Below, piece after piece: positions 8,920 to 18,353 of a DNA stretch of 64,000 bases. Below the pieces are notes generated by a model. It saw only the letters and a program-made list of their open reading frames with translations, searched no databases and was not told the DNA's origin. Position 1 is the stretch's first letter, and the number at the start of each line of letters is the position of its first letter. Source of the DNA: Agrilactobacillus composti DSM 18527 = JCM 14202 (GTDB taxonomy: Bacteria; Bacillota; Bacilli; Lactobacillales; Lactobacillaceae); assembly GCF_001436375.1 (NCBI RefSeq), contig NZ_AZGA01000087.1, forward strand, positions 1 through 64,000. Reading direction: 5' to 3'. The position numbers and the translations under genes were made by a program.

Positions 8920-8963
8920 CGATGAATCTTACAACAATGTTCGATATATCTTACGATAATGTT
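8920..8963. repeat. Two tandem 22-bp repeats, candidate response-regulator site
   Basis: The region 8713-9204 has no gene. Within it two adjacent 22-bp units (8920-8941 and 8942-8963) match at 18 of 22 positions; each reads CGAT, then ATCTTAC, then AATGTT. A 22-bp period means two helical turns, the layout of LytTR-type response-regulator boxes in front of bacteriocin and immunity genes. The downstream gene is a CPBP protease family member, often an immunity protein. No cognate regulator lies in the window. I saw nothing else clear in this gap. Confidence 0.45.
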
Positions 8964-9204
8964 TTATCAAAATTATGTTTTCATCTTTAGTATTCATACG
9001 AATTTGTAGTCTATCGGTTAATAGCAGTTAACAATTGTTAGCCCTTTTTCCATAAAGAACACGTCCCAATCCTTATTTCTGGAAACTGACTGGGTTGCCA
9101 TGTTAAAATTTGCCTATAGCAGTATCTGCAAAAAAATATTGTACTTTATGGTCTTCATTTACAATGTTTAATCATTCATCTAAACGTGGGGGGGAATATA
9201 GATC

Positions 9205-9891
9205 ATGCAAAATAGAATCAAAATTGAATGGGGTAAATCACTTGCCCTTTTACTGGTCATGGTGGCTGAAGTAGTTGCAATGATATTCGTGCGTAAAGTC
9301 CAATCCCAAGTCGTGGGCTCATTGCTAGCCCTGGGCATGAGTGCCCTGGCCTTTGTTGTGGCGATCTATTTATTTAGATCGCTTTTAGCCAAAGATTGGC
9401 CCACATATCGACAGCATATCTGGCGCAATCTACTGATTTCATTTGGGGTCATGCTGGTTTTACAGTTGGCCTTACCGCTGATTCGGCAATTAATGGGGGC
9501 CACCAATAGTGGCCAAACCATGGGTGGCGGTAACGAGACGTTTACGTTGCCGCTGGCTGCTTTAGGCGTCCTCACCAGTTTGACCAGTATCATGGGACCA
9601 GTCGTTGAGGAAGTCATAGCCCGGTATGTCTTATTTTATCAATTTAAAAATCGTGGCGTTGTCACCTGGCTCATGTTTGTCGTATCTGCCGTATTTTTTG
9701 GTCTAATCCACTGGTCTGGATTTCAAGGTAATGTTACTGCAATGATTCCTTATATGTTGATGGGGGCCATCTTAGCCTTGGTTTATTACTTTACCAACAA
9801 TATCTGGTTTACCATTATGGCCCATATCTTTTTTGATGCCTTAGACGTTATCAGTTCGATTGTTCTATTTTTCTTACTACTATTCAAATAA
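9205..9891 (+). CDS. CPBP (CAAX/Abi) intramembrane metalloprotease
   Basis: The 228-aa membrane protein has six or seven hydrophobic segments. It carries the three CPBP motifs: EEVIAR (EExxxR), FFGLIHW (FxxxH) and HIFFDALD (HxxxD/N). Members act as intramembrane glutamic-type proteases or as bacteriocin self-immunity proteins in lactobacilli. It is monocistronic, with its own terminator downstream, and the tandem repeats 240 nt upstream may control it. No bacteriocin precursor was found nearby. Confidence 0.85.
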   Translation: MQNRIKIEWGKSLALLLVMVAEVVAMIFVRKVQSQVVGSLLALGMSALAFVVAIYLFRSLLAKDWPTYRQHIWRNLLISFGVMLVLQLALPLIRQLMGATNSGQTMGGGNETFTLPLAALGVLTSLTSIMGPVVEEVIARYVLFYQFKNRGVVTWLMFVVSAVFFGLIHWSGFQGNVTAMIPYMLMGAILALVYYFTNNIWFTIMAHIFFDALDVISSIVLFFLLLFK

Positions 9892-9901
9892 CTACTTGCT
9901 G

Positions 9902-9932
9902 GCGTGCTGATAATTCATCAGTACGCTTTTTT
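9902..9932 (+). terminator. Terminator of the CPBP gene
   Basis: GCGTGCTGAT pairs with ATCAGTACGC (one G-T wobble) and is followed by six T. Confidence 0.85.
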
Positions 9933-10090
9933 CTACCATTGAAAGACGTCAATCCCAACTTTTTACCAGCAATGTTCCCCCCATTTATTTAAAAATCTGC
10001 TACTTATCATGCTATAATCAAACCATTAACATTGTTCAACCGCCATTAAGTAACATTAGGTCTATCATTCAATTAGGAAGTGACACTGCC

Positions 10091-11449
10091 ATGCCTGTCC
10101 CTGAAACTAACACCAACCATCTCGCCAAATTACTGTTTCAAGTTCCTGAACCTGCTGCCCGGCAAGAACTGCTCCATACTGCTCAGCTGTGTTTAATCGA
10201 TTATCTCGCTGCAGTCATTGCGGCCCAGGATGAAGCTGCTGTGCTTAACCTTAAACAAACTTTTGCGTCAACGTCTTTTGCACTGCCAGCTTTGGGTTAC
10301 CAAGTACCCCTTAGCTCAGATCACTTGGCCTTATTAAATGGTTTTGCCGCCCATTATCTAGATATTGATGACACCAATACCAATTTACAAGGCCACCCCA
10401 GTGGTGTTATTTTCTCAGCTTTATTAGCCATCAGTGATGGTACGGAATCCTTGGAGAACCTTTTGTGGGCTCAAGTCATGGGGGTTGAACTAGCCGGTCA
10501 ATTTGGTCATTTATTAAATCCCCAACTCTCCTTAAGGGGGATTCACACAACGGGTGCCATTGGGACGATTGCGGCTGCGGCAGCCATTGCCGTGTATAAG
10601 AAAATGTCGATCGAAGCCACTGAAATGCTATTATCTATTGCGGCCACCCAAGCCACGGCGTTAGAAATTCAAGTGGGCACCGACGGAAAACCTTTAAATG
10701 CTGGTTTTGCGGCCCGCAATGCCGTGACCGCTTGGCTGTGCATTCAAGCTGGTCTCCACGCTGCCCCCGATCCTTTTATTGAAGATCGCGGTTGGTTCGC
10801 CGCTTTAGGGAACTATCCATTTAATGCAACTGACTTAGATGCAACTTGGTTAAAACCTGGTCAAATTCACCAACCCGGGATCTGGTTTAAAACCCAACCT
10901 TTTTGTTCAGAAGCAATGTCGGGGTATGCAGCAGCACAAAAACTGCACCAGCTTGGTATTGATATGCCCCATTGTGCGCAAATTACCATTAATTTTCCCA
11001 GCAGTGTCAGCGATGCCCTGCGCTTTGACCATCCCCAGAATGGTCAGGAAGGTAAATTTTCCATTGAATATGTGGTGTGGCTAACCTTAAATTATGGCGT
11101 TTTACCAACCACCGCCTTTCACAAGGGGCCGGTTCCCACGGACTTTATCAAAGATTTGCCTAAGTTTAGCCGCAATCCCATGCGAGAAATCCCTGATCCC
11201 ACCACCCGACCCACCGCACTGACCGTGTTGACCACCACTGGCAAAACGTTAACGGTCCGAGTAGCCAATCCCCTGGGTTCTCCCAATAATCCGTTAAGTC
11301 AACAGGATTTACTTGCCAAACTATTGGCCCAATTACCCCCTTATGCTGGGGCAACCGTGGTGAACTTCTTCCACCAACCCATCGGCCAACAAATTTTAGC
11401 CGATCTTGGGGTCTTATTGACTAAGTTAAATAACAAAAATCTAATCTAG
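10091..11449 (+). CDS. MmgE/PrpD family protein
   Basis: The 452-aa protein matches the usual family length. It has the MmgE/PrpD pattern: an N-terminal helical domain with DYLAA, HYLDIDDTN and GHPSGVIF, then RGIHTTGAIGTIAAAAAIA, and later GFAARNAV and FKTQPFCSEAMSGYAAA. The family includes 2-methylcitrate dehydratase and cis-aconitate decarboxylase, and most members are of unknown substrate. No methylcitrate cycle genes are present, so the reaction cannot be assigned. AGGAAG lies upstream of the ATG. A strong hairpin follows the gene, so it is probably monocistronic. Confidence 0.8.
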   Translation: MPVPETNTNHLAKLLFQVPEPAARQELLHTAQLCLIDYLAAVIAAQDEAAVLNLKQTFASTSFALPALGYQVPLSSDHLALLNGFAAHYLDIDDTNTNLQGHPSGVIFSALLAISDGTESLENLLWAQVMGVELAGQFGHLLNPQLSLRGIHTTGAIGTIAAAAAIAVYKKMSIEATEMLLSIAATQATALEIQVGTDGKPLNAGFAARNAVTAWLCIQAGLHAAPDPFIEDRGWFAALGNYPFNATDLDATWLKPGQIHQPGIWFKTQPFCSEAMSGYAAAQKLHQLGIDMPHCAQITINFPSSVSDALRFDHPQNGQEGKFSIEYVVWLTLNYGVLPTTAFHKGPVPTDFIKDLPKFSRNPMREIPDPTTRPTALTVLTTTGKTLTVRVANPLGSPNNPLSQQDLLAKLLAQLPPYAGATVVNFFHQPIGQQILADLGVLLTKLNNKNLI

Positions 11450-11471
11450 GTCCGCACTTGAGCGATTGATC

Positions 11472-11511
11472 GTGGCAAGCAACAACAGGGCAAACTGTTA
11501 TTGCTTGCCAC
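11472..11511 (+). terminator. Hairpin after the MmgE/PrpD gene
   Basis: GTGGCAAGCAACAACAG and CTGTTATTGCTTGCCAC form a stem of about 16 bp with a 6-nt loop. The T-tract is short (CTTTGCGCTT), so termination is likely but not certain. Confidence 0.6.
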
Positions 11512-11583
11512 TTTGCGCTTATCCCGGTAAGATGAACTTATCAACAACTAGTTCCTGTTACAACAAAGTAAGGAGGTTAAGAA

Positions 11584-13194
11584 ATGAAATATGTTATTGT
11601 TGGCGGTATTGCCGGTGGCCCATCTTTTGCCACACGTCTGCGCCGGCTAGATGAAACTGCTGAAATCATTATTTTAGAGCGTCATTCTGCTATTTCTGTT
11701 GCCAGTTGTGCGCTACCTTATTATTTAAGCGGGGTCATTCCAGATCGAGAAGCCTTGATTGAACGGACGCCTGAGATCTTGAAAGAAAAAAATAACATTG
11801 ACGTACGTTTATTTAGCAACGTGACCAATATTGAGCCGGCAAAGCAGCAATTAACCGTTCATGATACGTTAAATAATGAGACCTACACGGAAACTTATGA
11901 TGAATTGCTGTTAGCCACTGGTGCCAGTCCTACCTTACCCCCCATCAAAAATTTAGACCAAGCCGATAATGCCTTTGTGCTGCGAACCATTGATAACGCC
12001 GATGCCATGAAAGAATTTATTGATATTAACCATCCTAAGCGGGTCGCCATCTTAGGTGGCGGCGCTATTGGCATTGAATTGGCTGAAAGTTTTAACACTC
12101 TGGGTCTAGACGTTACGATTATTGAGCGATCTAGTACTATTGCCTCACCTTATGATCAAGAAATCGCTGAGGTTGTGGCTAAAGAACTGAGAAAACATGA
12201 CATTAAAATCCTAACCGGGCATTCCGTTGCCAGCTTAGATAACGACAAACATGAGCTTCAATTGGATGATGGCACAACTTTAACCGCAGATATGATTTTT
12301 ATTGGGACTGGGGTTCACCCTAATACCCAACTGGCAGCTAACGCTAAAATAGCCCTCACTGATACTGGCCATATCGTGGTGAACAGTCGCTTCCAAACTA
12401 ATCAACCGCATATCTACGCCATTGGGGATGCCATCGAGACCATTAACTACATCACTGGTTTACCAACCCCTAGTGTGTTATCTAGCCCCGCCAATCGCCA
12501 AGGTCACCTGTTAGCTGACATCATGGTAGGTGCCCCCTTTGAATACCAGGGTATCGTTGGGGCTGGGGTTTCTAAGTTCTTTAATTTAACCGTGAGTTAC
12601 ACGGGCTATACCGAAGTCATGCTACAAGCCAATGGCATAACCGATTACAAGAAAATATTTATCACACCCTATGACCATGCCTATTTCTATCCAGGTGCTA
12701 CCCGTGTTAATTTCAAATTAATTTTTGATACCCAAGGAAAGATCCTCGGTGCCCAAGCCGTCGGTAAGACCGGCGTGGATAAACGAATTTCGCAAATTTC
12801 GGCGGCTATCCGGGGGCACTTAAATGTTTATGATTTACCCGATATCGAGGTCCCTTACTCCCCACCTTATTCATCGACCCGAGATATCATCAATATTGCG
12901 GGTTATGTGGCCATCAACCAACTCACCCGCCAAGTGGCCACCATTAAAGCTGCCGATATTGCCGCCGATATTTTAACTTCAGCGTATTTCTTAGATATCC
13001 GCGAACCTGGGCGACCAGAATCTGGCAGCATCAAGGCTACGGCCAACATCCCCCTTTCCCAATTGCGGGACCGGATTACTGAGATTCCTAAAGATAAGCC
13101 AGTCTATATCACTTATCGGGCCGGGATCGGGCCTTATAATGCTTCCACAATTTTGAAGGGACAGGGTTATGACGTCACCTTAATTGAAGAATAG
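11584..13194 (+). CDS. CoA-disulfide-reductase-like flavoprotein with C-terminal rhodanese-like domain
   Basis: The 536-aa protein has FAD-binding VGGIAGGPSFATRLRRL at residues 6-22, the CoADR/NADH-oxidase active cysteine Cys42 in SCALPYY, and an NAD-binding GGGAIGIELAE near residue 158. The FAD-contact motif IYAIGDAIE lies near 280. The C-terminal 90 residues look like a rhodanese domain, but the catalytic cysteine position is Tyr511 (TYRAGIGPYNA). The sulfurtransferase half is therefore probably inactive or regulatory. Members reduce CoA disulfide, polysulfide or oxygen. GGAGG lies 8 nt upstream of the ATG. Confidence 0.82.
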   Translation: MKYVIVGGIAGGPSFATRLRRLDETAEIIILERHSAISVASCALPYYLSGVIPDREALIERTPEILKEKNNIDVRLFSNVTNIEPAKQQLTVHDTLNNETYTETYDELLLATGASPTLPPIKNLDQADNAFVLRTIDNADAMKEFIDINHPKRVAILGGGAIGIELAESFNTLGLDVTIIERSSTIASPYDQEIAEVVAKELRKHDIKILTGHSVASLDNDKHELQLDDGTTLTADMIFIGTGVHPNTQLAANAKIALTDTGHIVVNSRFQTNQPHIYAIGDAIETINYITGLPTPSVLSSPANRQGHLLADIMVGAPFEYQGIVGAGVSKFFNLTVSYTGYTEVMLQANGITDYKKIFITPYDHAYFYPGATRVNFKLIFDTQGKILGAQAVGKTGVDKRISQISAAIRGHLNVYDLPDIEVPYSPPYSSTRDIINIAGYVAINQLTRQVATIKAADIAADILTSAYFLDIREPGRPESGSIKATANIPLSQLRDRITEIPKDKPVYITYRAGIGPYNASTILKGQGYDVTLIEE

Positions 13195-13202
13195 CCATCA
13201 TC

Positions 13203-13250
13203 AAAAAATCTCCGACTTTAGAAAATCCATTCTAAAGTCGGAGATTTTTT
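13203..13250. terminator. Bidirectional terminator between the convergent CoADR-like gene and pepT
   Basis: A perfect 21-bp stem, AAAAAATCTCCGACTTTAGAA with its complement ending in six T, overlaps the pepT stop codon. It serves both strands. Confidence 0.93.
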
Positions 13251-14508
13251 ATGATTTGTGCCGCTGCAGGGCGTGGATCTTGCTGATTTCAATGACGGTT
13301 TCCGCCACTTTGCCCAGGGCCTCTAAGGTCACAAATTCGTATGGTCCATGGAAATTTTCACCGCCATTGAATAGGTTGGGGGTGGGCATCCCTTTATACG
13401 TAATTTTAGACCCGTCTGTCCCGCCCCTAAAAGGTCGAATAAATGGCTCAATCCCTAACTGACGCAGCGCTGTCTTGGCCAAGTCAATGGGGTAAGGATC
13501 TTTTTTGATGATATCGGCCATGTTGTAGTATTGGTCGGTCATTGTCATAGTGACCCTGGGTTCAGCGTAAGTTTGATTCAAATTTGCCACAATATCAATC
13601 AACTGTTGTTTGCGCTTCAAAAAATTAGTGTGGTCAAAGTCCCGGACAATATAGACCAATTGGGCATGATCAATATTACCTTTAAAGCTTAATAATAGAT
13701 AGAAGCCATCATAACCTGCCACATCTTCAGCCCGCTGATCTTGGGGAACGGCTTGGTCAATGGCTTCAGCAATGCTGATGGCATTGACCAGCTGTCCCTT
13801 GGCATCCCCTGGGTGAACACTCGTACCCTGTATGTCGATCACCGCCTGGGCAGCATTGAAGGTCTCATACTCAATTTCACCCACCAAGCCATTATCCAAC
13901 GTATAGGCGAATTCACTGGCAAAATCAGCCACGTCAAAGCGATCAGCACCACGGCCAATTTCTTCGTCCGGTCCAAAAGCAATTTTGATTGGCCCATGCT
14001 TGACTTCCGGATGGGCTAACAAGTAGCGCACGGCAGCGATGATTGCTGCGATTCCGGCTTTATCATCAACGCCTAATAAAGTGGTACCATCGGTGGTAAT
14101 TAAGGTCTGCCCCAGATAATGCTTTAAATTCGGAAATTGTTGGGTTGTTAGTGCCAGGCCATTTTTAAAGTGAATATCACTGCCGTCATAGTTATTGTAA
14201 ATTTGAGGTTGGACATGGTCAGCTTCGTAATCAGCCGTATCTAAATGGGCAATAAAACCGATACTGGCTACGGATTCAGTGAGATTACTAGGCAGTAACG
14301 CCGTTAAATAGCCATTGGCTGGGTTCAGCTTAATTTCTGACACCCCACCTAAGTCTCGCAACTGTTGCGCCAATATTTGGGCTAATTTTGTCTGGCCGGG
14401 TGTGGTGGGAATCTGATCCATGGGCGCTGATTCATCAGAGCGGGTATTGACCTTGGCATAAGTTATAAAGTCCTTTAGTAGTGCCTGTGTATCAATGGCA
14501 TAATTCAA
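13249..14508 (-). CDS. pepT: Peptidase T (tripeptidase, M20B)
   Basis: The 419-aa cytoplasmic aminotripeptidase has the M20B metal motifs HLDTAD, GVDDKAG and GPDEEIGRG, and the C-terminal RPFRGGTDGS. The length is near the family norm of about 410. It starts at TTG after GGGAGG. It lies 14 nt downstream of the peptide-binding protein gene, so one T-box-controlled transcript links peptide capture with hydrolysis. It would release amino acids from imported tripeptides. Confidence 0.93.
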   Translation of the reverse strand: MNYAIDTQALLKDFITYAKVNTRSDESAPMDQIPTTPGQTKLAQILAQQLRDLGGVSEIKLNPANGYLTALLPSNLTESVASIGFIAHLDTADYEADHVQPQIYNNYDGSDIHFKNGLALTTQQFPNLKHYLGQTLITTDGTTLLGVDDKAGIAAIIAAVRYLLAHPEVKHGPIKIAFGPDEEIGRGADRFDVADFASEFAYTLDNGLVGEIEYETFNAAQAVIDIQGTSVHPGDAKGQLVNAISIAEAIDQAVPQDQRAEDVAGYDGFYLLLSFKGNIDHAQLVYIVRDFDHTNFLKRKQQLIDIVANLNQTYAEPRVTMTMTDQYYNMADIIKKDPYPIDLAKTALRQLGIEPFIRPFRGGTDGSKITYKGMPTPNLFNGGENFHGPYEFVTLEALGKVAETVIEISKIHALQRHKS

Positions 14509-14522
14509 AATATGACCTCCCT

Positions 14523-16151
14523 TTACTTAATATATGTTGTCTTCCAATCATAAGGTACACCAGAACCGTTATAAACAATCCCCTTTACCTTTGTATTGAG
14601 TAATTGAGCTTTGGTAGCTTGGTATAATGGGACAGTAGCCTGTTCATTCAGTAATAATTTCTCGGCATTTTGTAAAGCAGTCCAGCGCTTTTGGGGATCA
14701 TTGGCGTATTTATTTTCAGCGGCATCAAGATAACCGTCAAATTTTGCATTTTTCCAACCAGCGGTATTATAAGCAGAATTAGCTTCCCAAACATCCAAAA
14801 AGTTGATGGGATCAGCGAAAACAGATTGCCACCCGGTAATGATCAACTGATAATTACCTTGTTTCTGTTGGGTCAAGCGTTGAACTTTTGGCAAATTTTT
14901 AATGGTGATTTTGACGTTCGGTAGTTTTTCCAACGAATTTTGCACAAACTCAGCGGTGGATTTTGCTTCTTGGGTGTCATCAGTGGTTAAAGTCAGATCT
15001 AGGTGTTTGGTGTTGGTGGCTTTATAACCGGCTTTCAATAATTGCTTAGCTTTAGTCAAGTTATTGGTAACGGCCGATTTCACAACTGTTTCCTTGGCAA
15101 AGTCCTTACCATTACTAGGATCCGTCCCTAAACCAACGGGTGTAAAGCCAAGGGGTGCTGTGGAACCATCTTGCAACACATTTTTAACCAACGCCGTCCG
15201 ATTAATGGCTAAAGAAATCGCTTGACGAACTTGTTTATTTTTAAAGGCGGCCACTTGTTTTTGATTCATATCCAGATAGGTTAAGTTCGACGACTTTCTA
15301 GCCACAAAATCAGCTTGGGTTTTTAAATTAGGTACCTGGGTTCCAGTTAATAGTGTTTCATCAACTTTATGATTTTGATATAAATTTAAACCCGTTTGGG
15401 GATCTTTAATGACCGATTCATTGATTTGGCTTAGTTTAACCTGCTTTTGATCCCAATAGTCTTTGTTCTTAACCAAGGTCCAGCTATCATTAGTACCTGT
15501 CCACTTTGTTAATTTAAAGGGCCCATTTGAAACGGTATTCTCTGACTTAGTCCCATAATCCTTGCCGTATTGGGTCACAACCTTTTGATTTTGCGGGAAG
15601 AACAATGGCCAAGCTAATAGTTTTTTGAAATAAGAAACTGGCTTGTCCAACGTCACCGTCAACTTATAATCCCCATCAGCCTTAATGCCTAAAGTATCCG
15701 CTTGGGCTTTACCTTGATTGATGGCTTTGGCATTTTTGACCTGATACAAATAAAACGCATCTTGGGACGTTGTTTTGGGATCGAGTGTCCGTTGCCAGGC
15801 ATAAACAAAGTCCTTAGCCACCACTGGATCACCATTACTCCACTTCGCACCATGACGTAATTCAAAGGTGTAGGTCAAGCCATCCTTAGAAACATTGGCT
15901 GACTTCGCTAACGCTAACTTGGGTGTGCCATTTTTGTCTAGGCGATAAAGTCCCTCTTGGGTATTCAATAAGACGTTGAAACTCAAGGTGTCCGTTGCCT
16001 TTGAAGCATCCGCTGTGGCTAACTCGATACTTTCAGTCCAATTCAAAATCTGCTTGCTACTGGCAGCTTGGGCCACGTTTGGACTGCCCTTGGTTAAAAT
16101 CCCGACAGTCATCAATACTGCCCCTGCTAAAACTAATCTAGTTAACTTCAA
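14523..16151 (-). CDS. oppA: Oligopeptide ABC substrate-binding protein (OppA family) without lipobox
   Basis: The protein has 542 residues when started at TTG 16151, which GGGAGG precedes by 7 nt; the in-frame upstream start would place that site inside the coding region. The SBP_bac_5 fold shows YTFELRHGAKWSNGDPVVAKDFVYAWQR and later VRQAISLAINR. The signal peptide ends in NVAQA-ASS with no lipobox cysteine. No Opp permease or ATPase genes are adjacent, so it must use a transporter encoded elsewhere. A T-box leader precedes it and pepT follows in the same unit. Confidence 0.88.
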   Translation of the reverse strand: MKLTRLVLAGAVLMTVGILTKGSPNVAQAASSKQILNWTESIELATADASKATDTLSFNVLLNTQEGLYRLDKNGTPKLALAKSANVSKDGLTYTFELRHGAKWSNGDPVVAKDFVYAWQRTLDPKTTSQDAFYLYQVKNAKAINQGKAQADTLGIKADGDYKLTVTLDKPVSYFKKLLAWPLFFPQNQKVVTQYGKDYGTKSENTVSNGPFKLTKWTGTNDSWTLVKNKDYWDQKQVKLSQINESVIKDPQTGLNLYQNHKVDETLLTGTQVPNLKTQADFVARKSSNLTYLDMNQKQVAAFKNKQVRQAISLAINRTALVKNVLQDGSTAPLGFTPVGLGTDPSNGKDFAKETVVKSAVTNNLTKAKQLLKAGYKATNTKHLDLTLTTDDTQEAKSTAEFVQNSLEKLPNVKITIKNLPKVQRLTQQKQGNYQLIITGWQSVFADPINFLDVWEANSAYNTAGWKNAKFDGYLDAAENKYANDPQKRWTALQNAEKLLLNEQATVPLYQATKAQLLNTKVKGIVYNGSGVPYDWKTTYIK

Positions 16152-16179
16152 AATAATACCTCCCAGAAATTTGCCCAAT

Positions 16180-16440
16180 AAAAAAATCCTATAGAATCAA
16201 TTGATTCCATAGGACGATATAATCGCGGTACCACCTAAATTTACATCATAACGCAAGCTATGATGCCTCAAAAAGTACGGCCAAACGGCGATACTCCTAC
16301 GCGTTAATGGGCGTACCCATAACTTCCTAACCAAAGTTCAGAAGTTAAGATTATACAAAGACCATACTTCAATATCACCACTTATCGTGTTGCACCACCC
16401 CACGACTCTCTAGAAAGCTTTTGATATTTACTCATCTTTT
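16180..16440 (-). ncRNA. T-box leader of oppA-pepT, ATG at the likely specifier position
   Basis: On the minus strand a stem I with an AGAGAG box precedes the T-box core GGTGGTACCGCG (plus 16224-16235). A terminator follows, TCCTATAGAATCAA pairing with TTGATTCCATAGGA and ending in seven T (16180-16214). In the specifier loop the strand reads GAAGTATGGTC; ATG (16363-16365) followed by a purine fits a methionine specifier, but GTA (Val) cannot be excluded. Uncharged tRNA would favour the antiterminator and allow expression of peptide uptake and pepT. Confidence 0.9.
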
Positions 16441-16468
16441 AATCATTGGCTTATTTATTTATAATACA

Positions 16469-16496
16469 ATCTTAGCTATCTTTTGAAATTTGTCAA
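16469..16496 (-). promoter_or_regulatory. Promoter of the T-box oppA-pepT unit
   Basis: On the minus strand TTGACA (16496-16491) and TAAGAT (16474-16469) are 16 nt apart. Transcription would begin about 20-30 nt before stem I of the T-box. Confidence 0.65.
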
Positions 16497-16610
16497 GTTA
16501 AGCAATATTTTAGAATATAACTTTGCATACTGATTAATCCATGCTTAATCAATTGTATTTCAGTTGATCTCACCTAGCCAAAATAAGCTATCACCATCTG
16601 GTAGCCCATA

Positions 16611-16651
16611 AAAATAAGGTATGGCCAAATTTACGGCGCATACCTTATTTT
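16611..16651 (-). terminator. Terminator of the cystine-type operon
   Basis: AAAATAAGGTATG (16611-16623) pairs with CATACCTTATTTT (16639-16651), immediately after the M20 peptidase stop. On the minus strand it ends in TTTTTATGG. Confidence 0.85.
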
Positions 16652-17842
16652 TTATGGCTTTGCTTTGGCCTTTGATACACTTGGCACTTTAGCTTCATTC
16701 AAATACGTGCTGAACAGGCGTTGGTACAAATCCACGAAATCGAAATACATTTGCTTATCAACATATTCATTCACTTTGTGGGCAGTATCATTACCGGGGC
16801 CAAAGATAATCACAGGGAAACCATCTGCCTTGTCGATCAAAAACTTCGATGCATCGGTACCATAAGACTTGGCCGTGGCGTCAATTTGCTGGGTACTATA
16901 ATCTTGGCCAATTGTCGTTGCCAAATCCACTAATCGGGAGTCCTTAGCCCCAGCTACAGGGGCTAAATTCATGGTGACATCTAAGGTAATATCAGCACCC
17001 TTGGCATTTTCTTGATCAATGATCGTTTGCAATGCCTGGACAACGGCGTGATTATCAAATTCCGGAATGGTCCGAACGTTAACTTCTGCCGTAGCCAGTC
17101 CGGGAATAGTATTTACTTGATCGCCCCCATGAAAAACGGTGGGATTGAAAATAACTTTCCCTAGGGTCTCATTTTCAACTTGTAAATTATCAAAGAAAGT
17201 ATTGGCTTGATTTAACACGACGAATAATGGATTTAACGCATTATAGCCCGCCTCCGGGGTGGAACTGTGGGCTGCTTCCCCATGGGAGGTTAAGGTGATA
17301 TTCACCGGTCCCTTATGGGCGTAAACAATATTGTAGCCGGTGGGTTCACCGATAATTAAGGCATCCACATCTTCAAAATAGCCTTGGGCTTGGAGTTGTT
17401 CTGCCCCAGGTTCACCGACTTCTTCACCAACAGTTGCTAAAAAGCGTAACGTGCCCTGCTTCAAGGTTTTAGCAGCCTTAATTTCAATGAGGGCAATGGC
17501 CATAGCAGCCAGGCCGGATTTCATATCTTCTGAGCCCCGACCATATAACCGGCCGTCTTTTTCAGTTAACGTGAAGGGATCTCCACTAAGCCAAGCCTTT
17601 GCATCCCCAGGAGACACCACATCTAGATGCCCAGAAATACCTAACACTGGGCGTCCAGAACCGATTTCAGCCACAAGATTTGCCCGCTTTTCTGAAAATT
17701 GTACAACTTCTGATTCAATGCCATATTGGGCTAATAAATTTTCTAAGTATTCGGCCACTAATTGTTCCGAACCATTCACAGAAGGAATAGCCACTAAATC
17801 TGATAATATTTTCAAACGTGCTGCTTCATTTAATTGTGTCAT
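16652..17842 (-). CDS. M20 ArgE/DapE-type deacylase or dipeptidase, last gene of the cystine-type operon
   Basis: The 396-aa cytoplasmic metallohydrolase has M20 zinc motifs SGHLDVV, RGSEDMKSGL and GEEVGEPGA. It ends a six-gene unit (glutathione transferase, binding protein, permease, ATPase, GNAT, M20). In Bacillus subtilis, M20 deacetylases in cystine-transport operons remove the acetyl group from N-acetyl-cysteine derivatives, so an N-acyl cysteine substrate is a reasonable inference. Classic succinyl-diaminopimelate or dipeptide hydrolysis are alternatives. A paralog (51158-52306) ends the methionine transporter operon. Confidence 0.82.
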   Translation of the reverse strand: MTQLNEAARLKILSDLVAIPSVNGSEQLVAEYLENLLAQYGIESEVVQFSEKRANLVAEIGSGRPVLGISGHLDVVSPGDAKAWLSGDPFTLTEKDGRLYGRGSEDMKSGLAAMAIALIEIKAAKTLKQGTLRFLATVGEEVGEPGAEQLQAQGYFEDVDALIIGEPTGYNIVYAHKGPVNITLTSHGEAAHSSTPEAGYNALNPLFVVLNQANTFFDNLQVENETLGKVIFNPTVFHGGDQVNTIPGLATAEVNVRTIPEFDNHAVVQALQTIIDQENAKGADITLDVTMNLAPVAGAKDSRLVDLATTIGQDYSTQQIDATAKSYGTDASKFLIDKADGFPVIIFGPGNDTAHKVNEYVDKQMYFDFVDLYQRLFSTYLNEAKVPSVSKAKAKP

Positions 17843-17870
17843 TCATCTGGCCTCCAACTTATTTTAAAAT

Positions 17871-18332
17871 TTAGCCAACTTCTCGTTGGTCAATGGACTT
17901 GAACTGCTTTGCCATATACACGATGGGGAAATCAGTGTCTTCATATTTAATTTCATAATTCGGCGTGTAACCCAATTTTTCATAAAATCCCACCGCTGTA
18001 TCAACGCTGGTAATGACCGCTTTTGCGAAGCCCTTATCTTCAATCCAGTCCTCGGCCGCACTAATCAGTTCCCGGCCAAATCCTTGATGCTGAAATTTTT
18101 CTAGAATAGCCACCCGTTCAATTTTGCCATAGTCTTGATGTTCAAAATTTACCCGGCAAGTCCCGATGGGGTCGTCCCCTTGGGCTAATAATATATAATG
18201 ATATTTCTCATTAAAATCTTCATCAAACTCCATTCGATGATCGACTGAATGCCCATGGATCTTTGTTTGACGCCTTATATAATACACATCGGCTAACTGC
18301 CAAATCTCACTCACCCGATAGGCTGTTGTCAT
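17871..18332 (-). CDS. GNAT-family N-acetyltransferase
   Basis: The protein has 153 residues from the ATG at 18332, six nt after GAGGTG; an in-frame GTG nine nt earlier is the alternative. The acetyl-CoA motif is at FQHQGFGRELI (Q/RxxGxG/A), with C-terminal GFYEKLGYTP. It sits between the cystine-type ATPase and the M20 deacylase. That order suggests acetylation of an imported cysteine derivative before a later deacylation, but a generic ElaA/YitI-type acetyltransferase cannot be excluded. Confidence 0.82.
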   Translation of the reverse strand: MTTAYRVSEIWQLADVYYIRRQTKIHGHSVDHRMEFDEDFNEKYHYILLAQGDDPIGTCRVNFEHQDYGKIERVAILEKFQHQGFGRELISAAEDWIEDKGFAKAVITSVDTAVGFYEKLGYTPNYEIKYEDTDFPIVYMAKQFKSIDQREVG

Positions 18333-18353
18333 TTTTTTCACCTCAATTTGATA

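Noticed and set aside
16187-16214. Possible insertion-element end or restriction-like palindrome
   Set aside because: It is the terminator stem of the T-box leader, with a T-run directly after it on the minus strand.
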